From the NCBI GenBank assembly GCA_031002005.1, contig JARYHS010008074.1, forward strand, positions 351,812,932 to 351,876,931: a stretch of DNA of 64,000 nucleotides, written 5' to 3'. Positions 37,601-50,600 of this stretch are shown here, one piece after another; the first letter of the stretch is position 1, and each line of letters starts with the position of its first letter. A program made the translations under genes and the position numbers. Under the pieces are notes generated by a model. That model was given only the letters and a program-made list of their open reading frames with translations, was not told where the DNA came from and did not search any database. The DNA comes from Vandiemenella viatica (lineage: Eukaryota; Arthropoda; Insecta; Orthoptera; Morabidae).

Positions 37601-37710
37601 ACGGCAACACCAGAGTGGACGCCGACGGCCAGTACCACAGAGTGCACCACGGACCAGGCAGGGGCAAGCCACAGTACTCAGGCGGCGTGCGCGTCTCCCA
37701 CAGGTGGTGA
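34609..37710 (+). CDS. AMP-3: secreted glycine-rich antimicrobial peptide precursor, coleoptericin/diptericin-like (2 coding exons)
   Basis: Coding exons are 34609-34677 (23 aa) and 37504-37710 (68 aa plus stop). The intron is 2,826 bp, phase 0, with a gtaagt donor and a tgttgttgcag acceptor, giving 91 aa. The signal peptide core is AIVFVIAFVAAVAIA, followed by MPADD; EKR opens the second exon as the likely cleavage site. The mature peptide equals that of AMP-2 except for one Ala-to-Thr change (ASGTVWK), caused by a single base at 37582. By contrast the signal peptide and both introns are clearly diverged, although the first 40 or so bases of the second intron still align. AMP-3 is probably a tandem duplicate of AMP-2 in the same orientation, 23 kb away. 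Confidence 0.9.
36823..36868 (-). ncRNA. Degenerate hammerhead ribozyme motif
   Basis: Minus strand: CTGATGA (36861-36855), GAAAC (36838-36834), palindromic helix III ACGCGT, cleavage triplet GTA. Helix I can form four pairs including a G-U (GTCG with CGGC). Helix II (GCCT with AGTC) has one mismatch. The core is complete but the helices are weaker than in the copy at 16.9 kb. Confidence 0.5.
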
Positions 37711-37805
37711 ACACACCGCAACCTTACCGACAGCTAAACACTGACCCATACACAGCCACACACCGAGAACATACAGTATAATGCTTGTTACTATGCAACG
37801 TTGTC

Positions 37806-37811
37806 AATAAA
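37806..37811 (+). terminator. Poly(A) signal of AMP-3
   Basis: AATAAA 96 bases past the stop codon. A hAT element begins 46 bases further on. Confidence 0.7.
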
Positions 37812-37857
37812 ACTGAATGAAATCCTACACTTGTTCTGTTATTTAAATACAGTAGAG

Positions 37858-38318
37858 CAGTGTTACCAACCTGTGGTCCACGAAAAAGGGACAGGTGGTT
37901 TGCAAGCAGAATATTAATTATTTAAATAATAGCAAATAAATAAATAAAAATTGTTCACATAAAAATGAATACTATATTAGCACTGTACAAGGTTACAAGA
38001 GAGTGTAAGTAATAATCCTATAAATCAAACTTTGTAGAAGCCATGTATGTTCCACGACCATGTAAAAATCTGATTTTTTTTCAGACATGACTTCATTGCA
38101 CTAAGAATAAAATATGGTACTTTTCAGTTGGCATCCGAGAGCGCCGTTCCTTTAAGTATTGAGTTAGTGACCGTTTTATGAGGGCCTTGTAGTAGGTGCA
38201 GGTATTTATAGGATTGGCTAATAGTATATACACGTGTAAAAAATTGGATCTGTATATGTCAGTGGTCCGCAGAATTATTTTTCACATTTCACGGGTTGAT
38301 AAAGGTTGGAAAATGCTG
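37858..38318. mobile_element. hAT-type MITE (461 bp)
   Basis: Ends cagtgttaccaacctg and aggttggaaaatgctg. Flanks cagtagag and catccgag share only 5 of 8 bases, so the duplication is decayed. Confidence 0.65.
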
Positions 38319-39539
38319 CATCCGAGCATTGTTTATAAACTGATCAAACGAAATATCGACTAAACAAAAACGTTCACGTCGCCAAATTCAGGCATTATAG
38401 TAGGGTCTACAACCAATTTATATGGGGCTAGGTTGATGAAAAAAAAAATTACGATTTGAAGGATGCAACAAGAAATAATATTCAAGACTGGCTCTAATGT
38501 GATGTTCATGACGCTAGATATTAAGTACTATCGGACGATGAAATCACTGCCAGCGTTAAACATGACCAAGACACTTGTGTCGGCGAAGAAGGGCCGAAAC
38601 AGGACCATCCTGTGAGGAGTATTTTTATTGCCTTGAGACGGCTATGAAGTGATTAGACTAATGAAAATGTGATGCTATCCAGTTGCTGTCTTTAAAACGT
38701 TTAAGAGATTTAGCGGCAAAAAAAAACTACAGTACAGTATCGGCTTCATGAAGCCAGATACGGGTTGAAACGTCGCTTCAAACTGACGTACTCTCCCGGT
38801 GGGAGGCTTGAGAACATTTTATACAAACCTAATATTGTAAATTTTTTGTCATCCTAATTGTGAGACATGTGCTACACAGTACATATACTATAAATAGTTT
38901 TCTGTTCAAAATTACTGTTTCATGATTTCACATTCCTTCTATGAGATTGGTGCAAACATGTTCGTTAGTTACATGTTATCCGAAAATCCCCCCTCCCCAA
39001 TTGTTTCGAATGATCGATGCTATAATGTATGTAATTTTTATCATTATGTAGGGCAATTACTAAGGCTCTTAAAACTTTACTACCCTTTTGGAACTATTCA
39101 CATCAGTGGTCCTCGAGTGAAAGGTCATGTCACTTTTTTTACCATTCTAATTGTCATTACTGCATCTACATAAATTTCCGTGTTATCTCATTATTTGATA
39201 GAGAACATGTTAGGTGAGTGGTAATATGAAGATGGGGGTTCGTTATTCCTCACATTTATATTCCTATTTATCCATAACCCCGATGAAGGCATTGATTTAA
39301 ACCTAGATGACCCTTGCGAAAATTTCGCAAATACGATAAATAGTAAGGTTGGTGTTAGAAGAACCACCTATTTTGTATCTTTTTTTTTCGTACCAAAAGT
39401 TGGTGCCAGTGAAGCAGTTTATTAATATCTCTGTGATATTTTCTACTACCATATAGTGGCTTGGCTCTGAACTGTCTCATACGGGCGACTTTGACAGTTG
39501 TTATTACTTTTGTCCTCCAAGGGTAAGATTCAAAAAAAA

Positions 39540-40235
39540 AAGGTCATCCTTAATTTATAATGTTGTCTGAGTGGAGACGTTAATCTTTTAAATGATACCT
39601 CATTTATCGATTTCGGTTAGGCATCAAAGGAGATAAATGTTGATACTTTTGCCCTTTAAGGATTAAATTCCGAAAATTCTTTTCTTAAGATCTGATGTGA
39701 CCAAAGTAGAGACATTGTTAAAGTGATACCTCATTTGTGTATTTCGGTAAGATATCAAGGAAGATAAATGGCTCCTGAGAAAAAAAATATTTTTTAACTT
39801 TAAGGGTCGAATTCCGAAAAATCCCTTTCGTAAAAAATAGTGCGACCAACGCGGAGACTTGAATCCATAAAATAAAACCTTATTTCAAGATTTCGGTGAC
39901 AAAGAATACATAATGGAAATAATGATACTTTTTCCCTTTAAGGGTCAAATTCCAATAAATTCCTTTCCACAGCGGAGTCCTTAATAATTAAAATGACATC
40001 TCATTTACCTATATCGGTTAGATATCAAGGGAGATAAACGGCTCGTTACACAAAAACGCGCTGTAGAAATATTCATACTTTTGCCCTTTAAGGGTCTAAT
40101 TCACAAAAATTCCTTTCTGAATATATGATGTCACCAAAGCGGAAATCTTTAGAATGACACCTCATTTATCGATTTCGGTTAGGTATGAAGGGAGATAATG
40201 GATTGTGATAAAATAAAACCTTATAGAAATAATAT
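39540..40235. repeat. Second array of the ~168-bp repeat, inverted
   Basis: About four units reading as the reverse complement of the 18-24 kb array ('gccctttaagg', 'atttcggttagg', 'ggagataaat'). The spacing here is 137-150 bases because of deletions. Confidence 0.85.
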
Positions 40236-40299
40236 ATGATGCAGTCAACTGCTGACGCTGGTTGAAACCATCTGCTTAAAAAATTACTCTTTCTTCCAT

Positions 40300-41370
40300 A
40301 CCGAATAGCATATTACTTTTCCAAAAATCAGTTAATGAATTAGACTTAATGCTTCTTGCATTGATCAGACATGTCGTCACCAATCACTTAAATATCCAAA
40401 CCACAGTGAATTAACACCCATTAATTTACAGGTTCAGATGTGATTTGAAATCATTTTACATAGTTACTAAATCCACATTTTTTTAATATCATACCAGATT
40501 CACCAAAATTTCCTACAACAACGATAGTGTCTCGTGATGTTAACTAACCAAAATAAATGTGCTAAACTGAGTTTTCACTTTTGTATTTTCTCCAATTTAA
40601 TTCAAGAACTATTCAAAGTCAGCTAAGAGCATGCACACTGAATACTTGTATATAAGCAGGCTATTTCCTTGTTAGCTAAAATTTTTCTTTTCTTGGTTTG
40701 AGTTTCAGTTCATCATTTGTTGCCGATGGTAGAGCAAACCGTTGAAATTTTTTGTGCAAATTATCAAAAACAACATCGACTTACATATCAACTGATTTAG
40801 GCTTTGTTTTACTTTAATATTCAGTTAAAACGGCTATTAACAATACCGTACAAATATTTTGTTGGAGTGTAAAAAATTAATTTGTTCCATAGTTGTCAGT
40901 GTAGTTAAAATAATTGTACGTTATCCTGTGATCCTTTTAATATCGGGTGGTGTGTTTTTACAACCAAGTCATAAGCATTTCTGATAACAATCACTACATT
41001 GATCGAATGGTATATAATAGGTTTCTTCAAACGCTATATAGAGAAGCTGAGTTTTGTGACCTTCTTTTAAGGATTGAAATCATACCAGAATCCATAACAT
41101 ATTAAAGCAAATTATGTTTTAGCATAATACTGACCATTTGTAGTAGCGGACATAACGAGCACTTCATTTGCTTACTTTCATTGTTCCTAATCATCTGGCA
41201 AATAGGGTATTTAAATGAAAATAACTGCAAGTACGGAAAGCGCTTAAATCATTGTTGAAATGAAGATTTAGTGCTTGTGAATCTCTGGCAAATAGTAAAT
41301 ATATTTTAATAAATGGTTTCTTATAATAGGTTTTCACGTAGTTTTTATCCGTCTAGTGCAGCAAGAATAA
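40300..41370. other. Intergenic DNA, nothing recognised
   Basis: AT-rich, no supported feature. Confidence 0.4.
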
Positions 41371-41373
41371 AAT

Positions 41374-41403
41374 TTTATTTAAGCATTCGCCTTTCGATTT
41401 ATT
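41374..41403 (-). terminator. Poly(A) signals of the lipase
   Basis: Two minus-strand AATAAA hexamers at 41398-41403 and 41374-41379, about 260-290 bases past the stop. Confidence 0.5.
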
Positions 41404-41660
41404 AGATGGATTAAAACCACATGAATTACTTCGTAGGTCAACAATGTTTGTGTTGTTCACGTGCGGATCTGGAAATTTTTTAGGAATGCTAACGTTAAGC
41501 GTTGTACTCTGACTTTAACAATAAACTTTAATTCATTATTTCTCTTGTAATTGTCTCCCTATGCTAGAGGCTAGTGAAGGAAATTCTGGTTCATATTCTT
41601 GGTTTTAAAACAGTGCAAGAAGTTTCGTCGCATTTATATTCCCAGAAACAATGATCTGCG

Positions 41661-44600
41661 TTATGGCTCATCCATCGACGATAGTTGATCCATTGCCGCT
41701 ATTAGTTTGTCGTACACAAGTCGCTTGGCGCTCCCGCTCCATATGAATTCCATGTGACCCCAGCTGTCGTCCGGTACCTTGTACATACTGACATCCGCGC
41801 TATCGAGACTTTCCTTTAAGTGTTCCACATCCTGAAAAAGTAACGTAAGTTCATTCATTAAAGAATTTAAAATGTGTTTTTATTTTTCCTCTCGCTGTAC
41901 CAATTCAGCAATCTGGGTAAGATCAGATAATTCAGAGTAAGCTTTCCTGATTTAACGATTAGTGAGTTTTTTATGAGCTACAAATATTTATTGTAATAAA
42001 TTAGGTAACAGAAGTTTTATTGTGCCTCGGACCTGATAGTTATTAAAATGCCTTTAATAAATGAGTTATGATACACCCTTTTAAAGACAGACATATGGAC
42101 ACCATTTTGATTAACCACTTTTTCCTACATTAGCATTGTTTGTAACGGTTTAAATGGAAGCATTTGTTTCCACATTATAGTCGCAACGAACTGCATAATT
42201 CCTTCTTTTTGTACACTAGCCGCATTTATTGATGTAGAACAAACATTTTTTGGGAACCAGGACGTACACCTCTTGTTTTTAACCTCTTGTTTTTAAAGTA
42301 GTACCAGTGACAAGCACATCCCTGCTGGTGACCTGATAGAGCACTTCAGGCATTATAGAAACGATGAATCATTATCATCTAAACTGTCTGTCAGGCACTT
42401 ATCATATTACTATAAGAGGAAGGAGAAATTATTTGTGGCCATATGAATAAGAGCAAAATACTGTCAACGGACGACCAAGAGTAACAGAAATATGATTCGG
42501 TACAGCGAAAGTCTATTCTAATATGGATAGCTGCTTCGCAGTTTAAAAATTTGACTATGTCGCATTAGTGTGAAGCATTTTAATAAATGAGTGGAATTAA
42601 TTTCTGTGATTGTAATGTTAGCGTGCGTTAAATTGCACTCTAAGTCCGCTGCCTGAAGTTGGTTACAGAAAGATTTAACTTAATGATTCATTGCAAGTAT
42701 TATAGCAGAGAATGGACAATTTTAGTGTAAAATAAATAAAAAATTCTCATACACATTCTGAGCCAGTAAACCAGGTCAATAAAGTTTAGACAAACGTGCT
42801 TTGTACATACATTCGCACCTTAAAATCTAAACATTTTTCACTACTGAATGAACAAAGTTTTAGTCGCCGCTGAGTATGAGCGAAACTCAGCAGTTCCCTC
42901 ACAACAGCCATAAATAATTTGGTCACAAAAATTTCGTATTTCATCATCTAGTTTCCCGAGAAATTTATATTCAAGGCACCGCTGTTAGATTTTATTTTAG
43001 AAGAAGCTTTTCACAAAATTTGTAACAGACAGTACATTATCCTATTTACAAATTTAACGGATTTTTTTTTCGACAATAGCTAATCTAAACTTCTTTAAAA
43101 TTCAAATGGGAGAATTCCACTGTCCAGAACGTTTTTAAAGTGCCTTATGAATTATCAAGTATTTGAGGTTATTCGCTTTAGGCCATTTATTAAAAAGAGT
43201 TCTGCAGGTTTTCGGTCTAAATATGACTCTGAAGCTACTTTTTGCAAATGAGTACAAAACGTTTGTACTGGGTTTAATTTATTTTGGTATTCAAAGGACT
43301 TTTTTCATACTAGCCCTTTTAAGATTGCAACGCGATTTAGGAATCATTTGAATAAGAAGTATTTTGTTATTTACTGAAATCACGACAAGTAGTTCCACCA
43401 GTCTCGTTAGTTGGCTTGTTTTGTATTCAGTTGGTTTAGAGCAGGGTTTCTCAAAGTGGGGTACGCGAAGCCCTAGGTGTTCGTGAGTTGATCGTAGGAG
43501 ATTCGCAACAAAATTTACGTGTTATGTTGGTGGACTTGCTATCTCATGCCCATAACACGCGCACAGTGGGAAATATTGGAATATTGTCCATTGCTGCTAG
43601 TACTGGAAAGGGGGGGGGGAACAAGGGGGTCCGCCATTACCTGAGAAATTTTGTAGGGGTACGTGGAGATAAAAAGTTTGAGAAACACTGGTATAGAGCA
43701 GGGGTCTCCAAACTACGGCCCGCGGGCCACATCCGGCCCGCGGACAGATTTTGTCCGGCCCGCGGAGAGCTAGGGGGGCATCCACAAATTTCGTGAGATC
43801 TCGAAACTTTTGGAGACCTTTTTTTTTAGCTCTACTGTAATTTACGGACGCCCCCTAGCAAATTAAGTTTAGTTTTCTAATTTTATGTTGGTTTTGGCCC
43901 TCGGAACTTACTGGAGTAATCAGTATGGCCCTAAGGCTGAAAAGTTTGGAGACCCCTGGTATAGAGCATAGATCTGGTGAGTAATCTAAGTTATGAGATG
44001 TAGCTCTGAGCCAAGTCTACACGTTACAGTGTTTGTTCACTTCACTTTCGGAAACATAATGCCTTCTCTCAGCGTTACAAATCGTTTATTTAGAATTAAA
44101 AAATCAAAAAATCTTGCGATTTGTCCATTATGCACGCCCTGTTATAATAAACCTATTTAAATACCATAAACCTGTTGCTTTGGAAAACTTACAAATTCAA
44201 GGCCAAGCATTCTCTCGTGCGTCTTTTGGATTTGACAAGTATTAGAATAAGTCATATATATTACACCTTTCATCTCAATAACAATTATGAGATGCATAAT
44301 GACTTCGTCACCAGAATTTTTTAAATTCTAAGTAAGCTGTCTACAACACCAGGAGAAACCATTCTGTTTCAGAAGTGAACTGAATTCACACTGTAAAGTG
44401 TTACCTTGCTCAGAAAAGATCTTGTAACTGGAATAGACCCGTCTACTGGTCACCACAATAGCCGGCACTAGGGCTCTCGGGCTCCGGTAAGCGATCTTAG
44501 GCCTCCTTCCACCCAACTCCCATTTAATTTTTTTTTATTTTACACTTCAGTTTTTTGATAAAGTCAGAACATGTTAATGCAAAAATGTTCAAAATCATTG

Positions 44601-47600
44601 GTGCAGATTTCAATACTTGCATTTTATTTTTATTTAGCTAGCCTCCAGGGGTCGGGGTGCTTTTGCCCCGCTTACTCCCCCCCCCCCCCCCAACACCGGC
44701 CATGGCCGTTACCACTGAGCGCTGCTAGCAGCACACCTCCATGTATCGAACTGTAGCGACTTTTCTATAACGACCTGACCGTTGTGTCCAGATCATATTA
44801 GTAAAATTGTTCTTTCTAACAATGCAATTGTGATAATGCTGTTATAACAGTAAAGATCTTGAGGAGAAATAAGAAACACATTCTAAAGTCCTTATCGTCA
44901 ATAGCAACTTTTCTCCTCAGTAGTGCCTGAGAGCCACCGCACCTTTACAGCTGCGAGCCAGTCATCCGTGCAGTAGAACAGATGCACCGGAGCCGTCACA
45001 GCGGTCAGGTTGTAGTCTGGTGGTTTCTCGCTGCCGTAAACTACCAAATTCTCCTTGTAGCCGTAGTCAAACTGCCTGAAATGTCCTGAAACAGACACAT
45101 AAAACATGTGTTTATTTATCTGTATCCGTTTAACGACTTTTTTGTGAGTTGTTTACATCTCTGTCATTTTGAAATATCTTGATTGAAACTCAGAACTATT
45201 ACAGTCCAGCTCGGATATAAATTTGTATTACCACACCTTGTTTACTAACCCCTCCTAGCACACATAACTACAGCAGACAGCTTTATCTGTCAAAGACGTT
45301 ATAGTAGACGGATTCTTTTTTTTTTTTTCTTTTTTTTAACCTGATTCGTCTGATTTCTCAGATTTATGTGTGCTACATAACAAAAGTTTATCTTCAAGTA
45401 CTGTGGATATCAATTTCTACAAGACATTTCATTACATTTGATATTTTAAACAGAAAATGTATTAAAATTTGAAAATAATTAACTGTGTTTCAATGTTAAC
45501 CTTGGTATGCGCTTTGGAGAATTATTATTGCTTGGAACTGTGTGTCAAAGATTAATAGTGTTTTATGAGAATTTGTTCCAATCCCTCACTTACCTATCTA
45601 CAAATAAAAACTTTCCCACTCCCTCATGTCTGAAATCTATTGCCATAATTCTCTCTTCCCTTCCGCATGCTGTTTCTTAAACTTCAACCAATATTTACTT
45701 AGGCGTGATCACCGGTGTAGACCTTGTACATGCCCTCAATTCTTTTCACTCTCCTTATAATCCTGCAATGACTCCCAACCCAATTCATTTATCATTTCAG
45801 CTACTGAGTGCATGCTCTCGTAACTTTCCACAAACAAATCTAGCTGTGCTCTTTACATCTCTTCCAAATCCAGCATTTGATGCCCGTAATGGTATGCTGT
45901 ATCATCCCACAATACTTTAGTAAGGCTCTGACCAAAGTTTAGTAACCCACCTCTCTTACTTCCCTGGAACATTCTCTCCAACAGACCCTTTACCTACAAT
46001 ATTATGCGTTCTCCCCAGTTTAACTTAATTGTATTCCCAGGCATTTACATTTCATTCCTTCCACAAGCAAATACGAATAATCATAAAAAACACTCAATTT
46101 TCTTACTTGAATATCTCATAAGTTGAGTCTTGTTGACATTTATCTATCTTCATTCGCTTAGAATCACAATCTTCTGTCGATGTTATCCTATTGCCAACAT
46201 TATGCCACCTGAAAACAACCTAGCCTCTGACAGTGTATCAACAACAGAATCATTTATTAGAATAACTAACAGTATCGTTCTCAATACACTACTCTATGGC
46301 ACACCTGTTCCCGTATCCATCTCCTTTGATATTGTATTACCAAAATGACTCTTCGCTTCCTACCTCTTCAGAATTCGTCTACCCAGCAAGATACTCGTAC
46401 ATTCGGGCTTACGCCACTGGTCTTAATCTCATTTACAACCATTGTGTAGCGGACTCCGTCAAATACGTTAGAAAAATCTAGTGCCACATTATTTACTTGG
46501 CCACTTCTGTACATTTCTGAAATATCTTGTACATGATCTTCTAACTGAGAATAACAAGAATAACCTTCTCTACATACATGCTGCTGACTTACAGACCACT
46601 CCTTTTCCTCACAGATTGTCCTAATGTTGCGGGCTATACAACTCTCCATCAGCTTTCCCACTAGTGATGTCTAACTCAAGCTCAACCCAACTTGAGTCTC
46701 CACCCGTATGAATTGGTACTATTATGGCACATTTCCAGTCCTCTGGAATTCAGCAGGTCTCCAGACTTAAACTAAATTATACTTCCAGGTATGGTACAAT
46801 GTCTTAGACACCTACCTTTAACACATCTTTGGTGATATTATCTATACCAGGTGCATTATATTTTTTTAAACTATGTGGGTTTCTTATAAAACTCTGCGAC
46901 TATTTTTAATTCATATTAACTAAGATGAGAATAACTTTCCTCAGTAAATTATCCATCTGTGTCTATGTGACAGTCCATTATAGTCTCACAACTCAAGTTT
47001 CTCAATATCTCAGCTATTTTCATATTCTCTACCGTTATTAACAATGGTCTCAACATCTTCCTACTATCTTATTTTTCTACCATAAACATAGGGATTTCTA
47101 TCTGCATCGTTCTGTGTTCCCTGCCCATCCATGAAATTTTCGTAAGTTTTTCTTAAGTGTCTCACTATGCTGTTATTAATTCCCTGTTTAGTTGTTTCAT
47201 ACACCGCTGCTTCATTAATCTATTATGTTCCACTCTGACCAACCTCTTCAGCCTCCTCACATACCTATTGTAGTATGAGGTTCTGTGATCATTATTATTT
47301 GTTTTGGAACAAACATCTCTTTCAATCATTGTTCCCATTCATTGTCTACTGTTTTAGTGCGTTCCTTGTACACACTGAATCTGTCCCGAAAATACCTCCT
47401 CTATTCTAAAACCCTCATTAAACTTAAAAAAAAAACTGCTTCTACAATCCTCCCATCACCAAGATACTCCTTCGGTTGCCAACTCCGATCTCTTTCCAGT
47501 TAACACTTGGCATATTTAATTCACTGCCTTAGTCCTGCCTTTAAATTGTTCCATCGAAATCATCTTTTCAGGATGGTCTCAATTTGTTCATTTTCTTCCT

Positions 47601-50600
47601 ATTTCGGGAAGCATGTATGATTCCCTTCTATCCCCCCTAAAGTCTACAAACAGGAGTTCATGTTTATCATATGTGAACAGACATGAACTGTTATAATCAT
47701 CAGTAATCATGTAAATACTCCAATAGGCTACCAAGCTCTAAAACTTTATTCGTTATACTCCTATAATTTATTAATAAAAGTGTGGTTTCTGACTTCTTAT
47801 TTTCTCCCATATCTTTCTCTACACCAACCCCTCTTTTATACTTTCATTAATTTACACTGTTGTTTTCTAACAGATTTATATTTACATCGTGTTTGAACTG
47901 ATACAATCATGAACAAGATTTTTGTTTTGCGGTAACTTCTTGTAATGCTGATTGCTTGTGATCAGATTAGAAACTTAAAAATGGATCAATTTATGCTTTA
48001 TGTTTGGAGGGTATATTTGAATTTACTTTCTTATTGCTGGTAATTTATGTTTTGACTTAAATCTAAAAAAGGTACAGGATGGACGGCAGTCATATCATTG
48101 GTGATGGTGTCGCCCTTTAATTTTTCTACGATTTCTTAAACTAATCTGACCTTTCCCTTCGTGTTCAGATACAGGCCATGCTTAGTAAAGACTCATCTCG
48201 CAATTCCGCCATCTGGAACTGTATACATACGAGAATTTGAAGTCGTCAATGAGATTTTGAGGTCATCAACCTGTTTTTAACCTTGGCTGATCATCGCCTT
48301 AGAATGCTTCCACATAGACACATTTGTATTTTCACTCAATGCACCTACCACCCGTTGTCACTTTCTGCGCTTAATAGAGTTTTAGCCAGGTTATTCGCAG
48401 CTCCACCAAACATAGCCACATAGTCCTGTGACAGCTATCTGTAACAAACATTTTCTTTCTCCTATTCGACTTCTGATCAGAATTTTTCTAAATCTAACTG
48501 CATGCTGCTTGTCCTTATTTGCTGAATGAGACTCCTCCTCATCTAAATCAGGTCTATGTTTTTTTATCTTCATCTTTGGGATATTCTCCCTCTGCAACAA
48601 ATTCTTTTTTCACTCAATGACTCAGTAGTTAAGGTGCCTAACTGGAGAACGAAGCGTCCCCGGTAAGAATCCCTTTAGGCCCTTAACACGATCTTCATCT
48701 CTGATACAGCTTGCTGTGTAATGTGAAGTACATGGTCGGGATTCCACATTAAGCTGTACTCGGTACAATTACCGGGTTAAATTAACGGTAACCTCTAAAG
48801 AGGAGCATGCGCGGCAATTAGAAACTCCGTCAAACTAGCTGCAGAACTCCCCTTCGGGTTCTCTCGGCCAATAGTGCCAAACGCCCATTCTTTCTCCCAT
48901 TGCCTGTTATCTTTTTCCAGTCCCCATTATACCGTCCCTCCCCTAGCCTCGCTATTTCATTGTTTGTTTCCTCGACTATCTCCGGATGCGCACAAATTTT
49001 CTTCTCTGGTTCCACATTCTTTCCGTTACGAATACATATCTGAGAGTATGATACGAGCTTCATCTAATGGCCAACTTTCATCCCCGCTACAACTTCCTCA
49101 GAAAACTCATCTCCTAATAGTACATTCCCAAACTCACTAAAGCACTTTTCATCCATCGCAGTTATTTAAGTTTCTATACACCAAATGAAGTCTACAAGAT
49201 GCTAGATATTTTTCGTAAGTTTCAAAGAATACCAACAACAGTTAGGCTTAAATTAGAGGATATTAAATTATTATTATTTGCTAATGGATGGGCAGTACGC
49301 GCGGTCCAGGACGCTAGCCTGGTCCGTTGTACCTCCAAAATCCAGCAACTTGACAGTAGTTTGAATGTACGTATGCTCGTTTGGGCCAGCTGGGACCACG
49401 TTAAGCCTTTGTGTAGTTTGAATTTTGCTGTGGATGAGTACACATTGTGTTACCACTAGGGATTTTAGCCCTAGACGGGACCTACAGTTTAACGTGAATT
49501 CCTGCGCCTATTAGGATTCGATCCCGGGACTGAAGCATGTAAGGAAACATAGTCCCTTACATTTTTGTTTGGATTATTTCATTTTTATTGTTTTATGTGT
49601 GTATATTTAAAGGTAAGATTTTTTTGTTTGTTCAATTTATTTATTCTTTTTATAAAAGGAAAAGATACGTCAATAGTTACTATGCATGAGCAAAGAGCAG
49701 TGTGTTAAAAGAACATCTTTGACGGGGACAGAAGAAGAGAGCAAGTCCGTAGGAAAAAAGATGATCGATATAGTGGACGAATTGTGCTTGGAAGTATTCT
49801 GTTAATATGTGGAATGAATGCTGCAAGTATATGTTATTTGTGTTTAAATAAATGAGTAACAATAAAGATAATAATTTTACAAGCAGCAACCGTTTTGAAA
49901 CTTCTTGTAATGCTGACTGCTTGTGATAAGAGTCTAAATTTAAAAATGAATCAATTTATGTTTTATGTTTGGAGGGTATATTTGAATTTACTTATTACTG
50001 GCAATTTATGCTTTGACTTGCAATTCCGCCAGCTGATCTCAACCACTGAGCTATCAGACCACTCTGCAATAGAATATGTATTATTACTTTTTTATATATA
50101 AACAAAGGAAATTTCTCTTGAGAGATCTACGTGAAATACTACTAATGAAAGAAGGAAATACTGTCCAATCCTATAGAGTTACAAAGCTACCGTCGGAAAT
50201 TTAAAAGCTTCTAGCATGTACTAGTCACACTACGCCAATAAAGACTGGTAGAGATGACACAAGGTTTTCTTAATTATTAATTAAAACAACGCTTAACAAA
50301 TACGCACTGATATCAAAACAATGAATTTTTTATCTGTTAAAAAATGGAAAAATTCAATAGTACGCATACTTACACAGTTCATAAAAGTCCACAAATACCA
50401 CGGAAATAGAAACATAATAAACGCATTATACCTGATAGAAAATATACATAACACTTGGATTCCCGACACAGCAACTGTGGTATTATTCGATGTGAATATT
50501 AGTATAGGTATGTTGATGATATAATCTGCCTTCTGGATGTACCAAAACAACGAATTGTTGAATTACACATTGAACAAAATATATATAACATCAATTTCAC

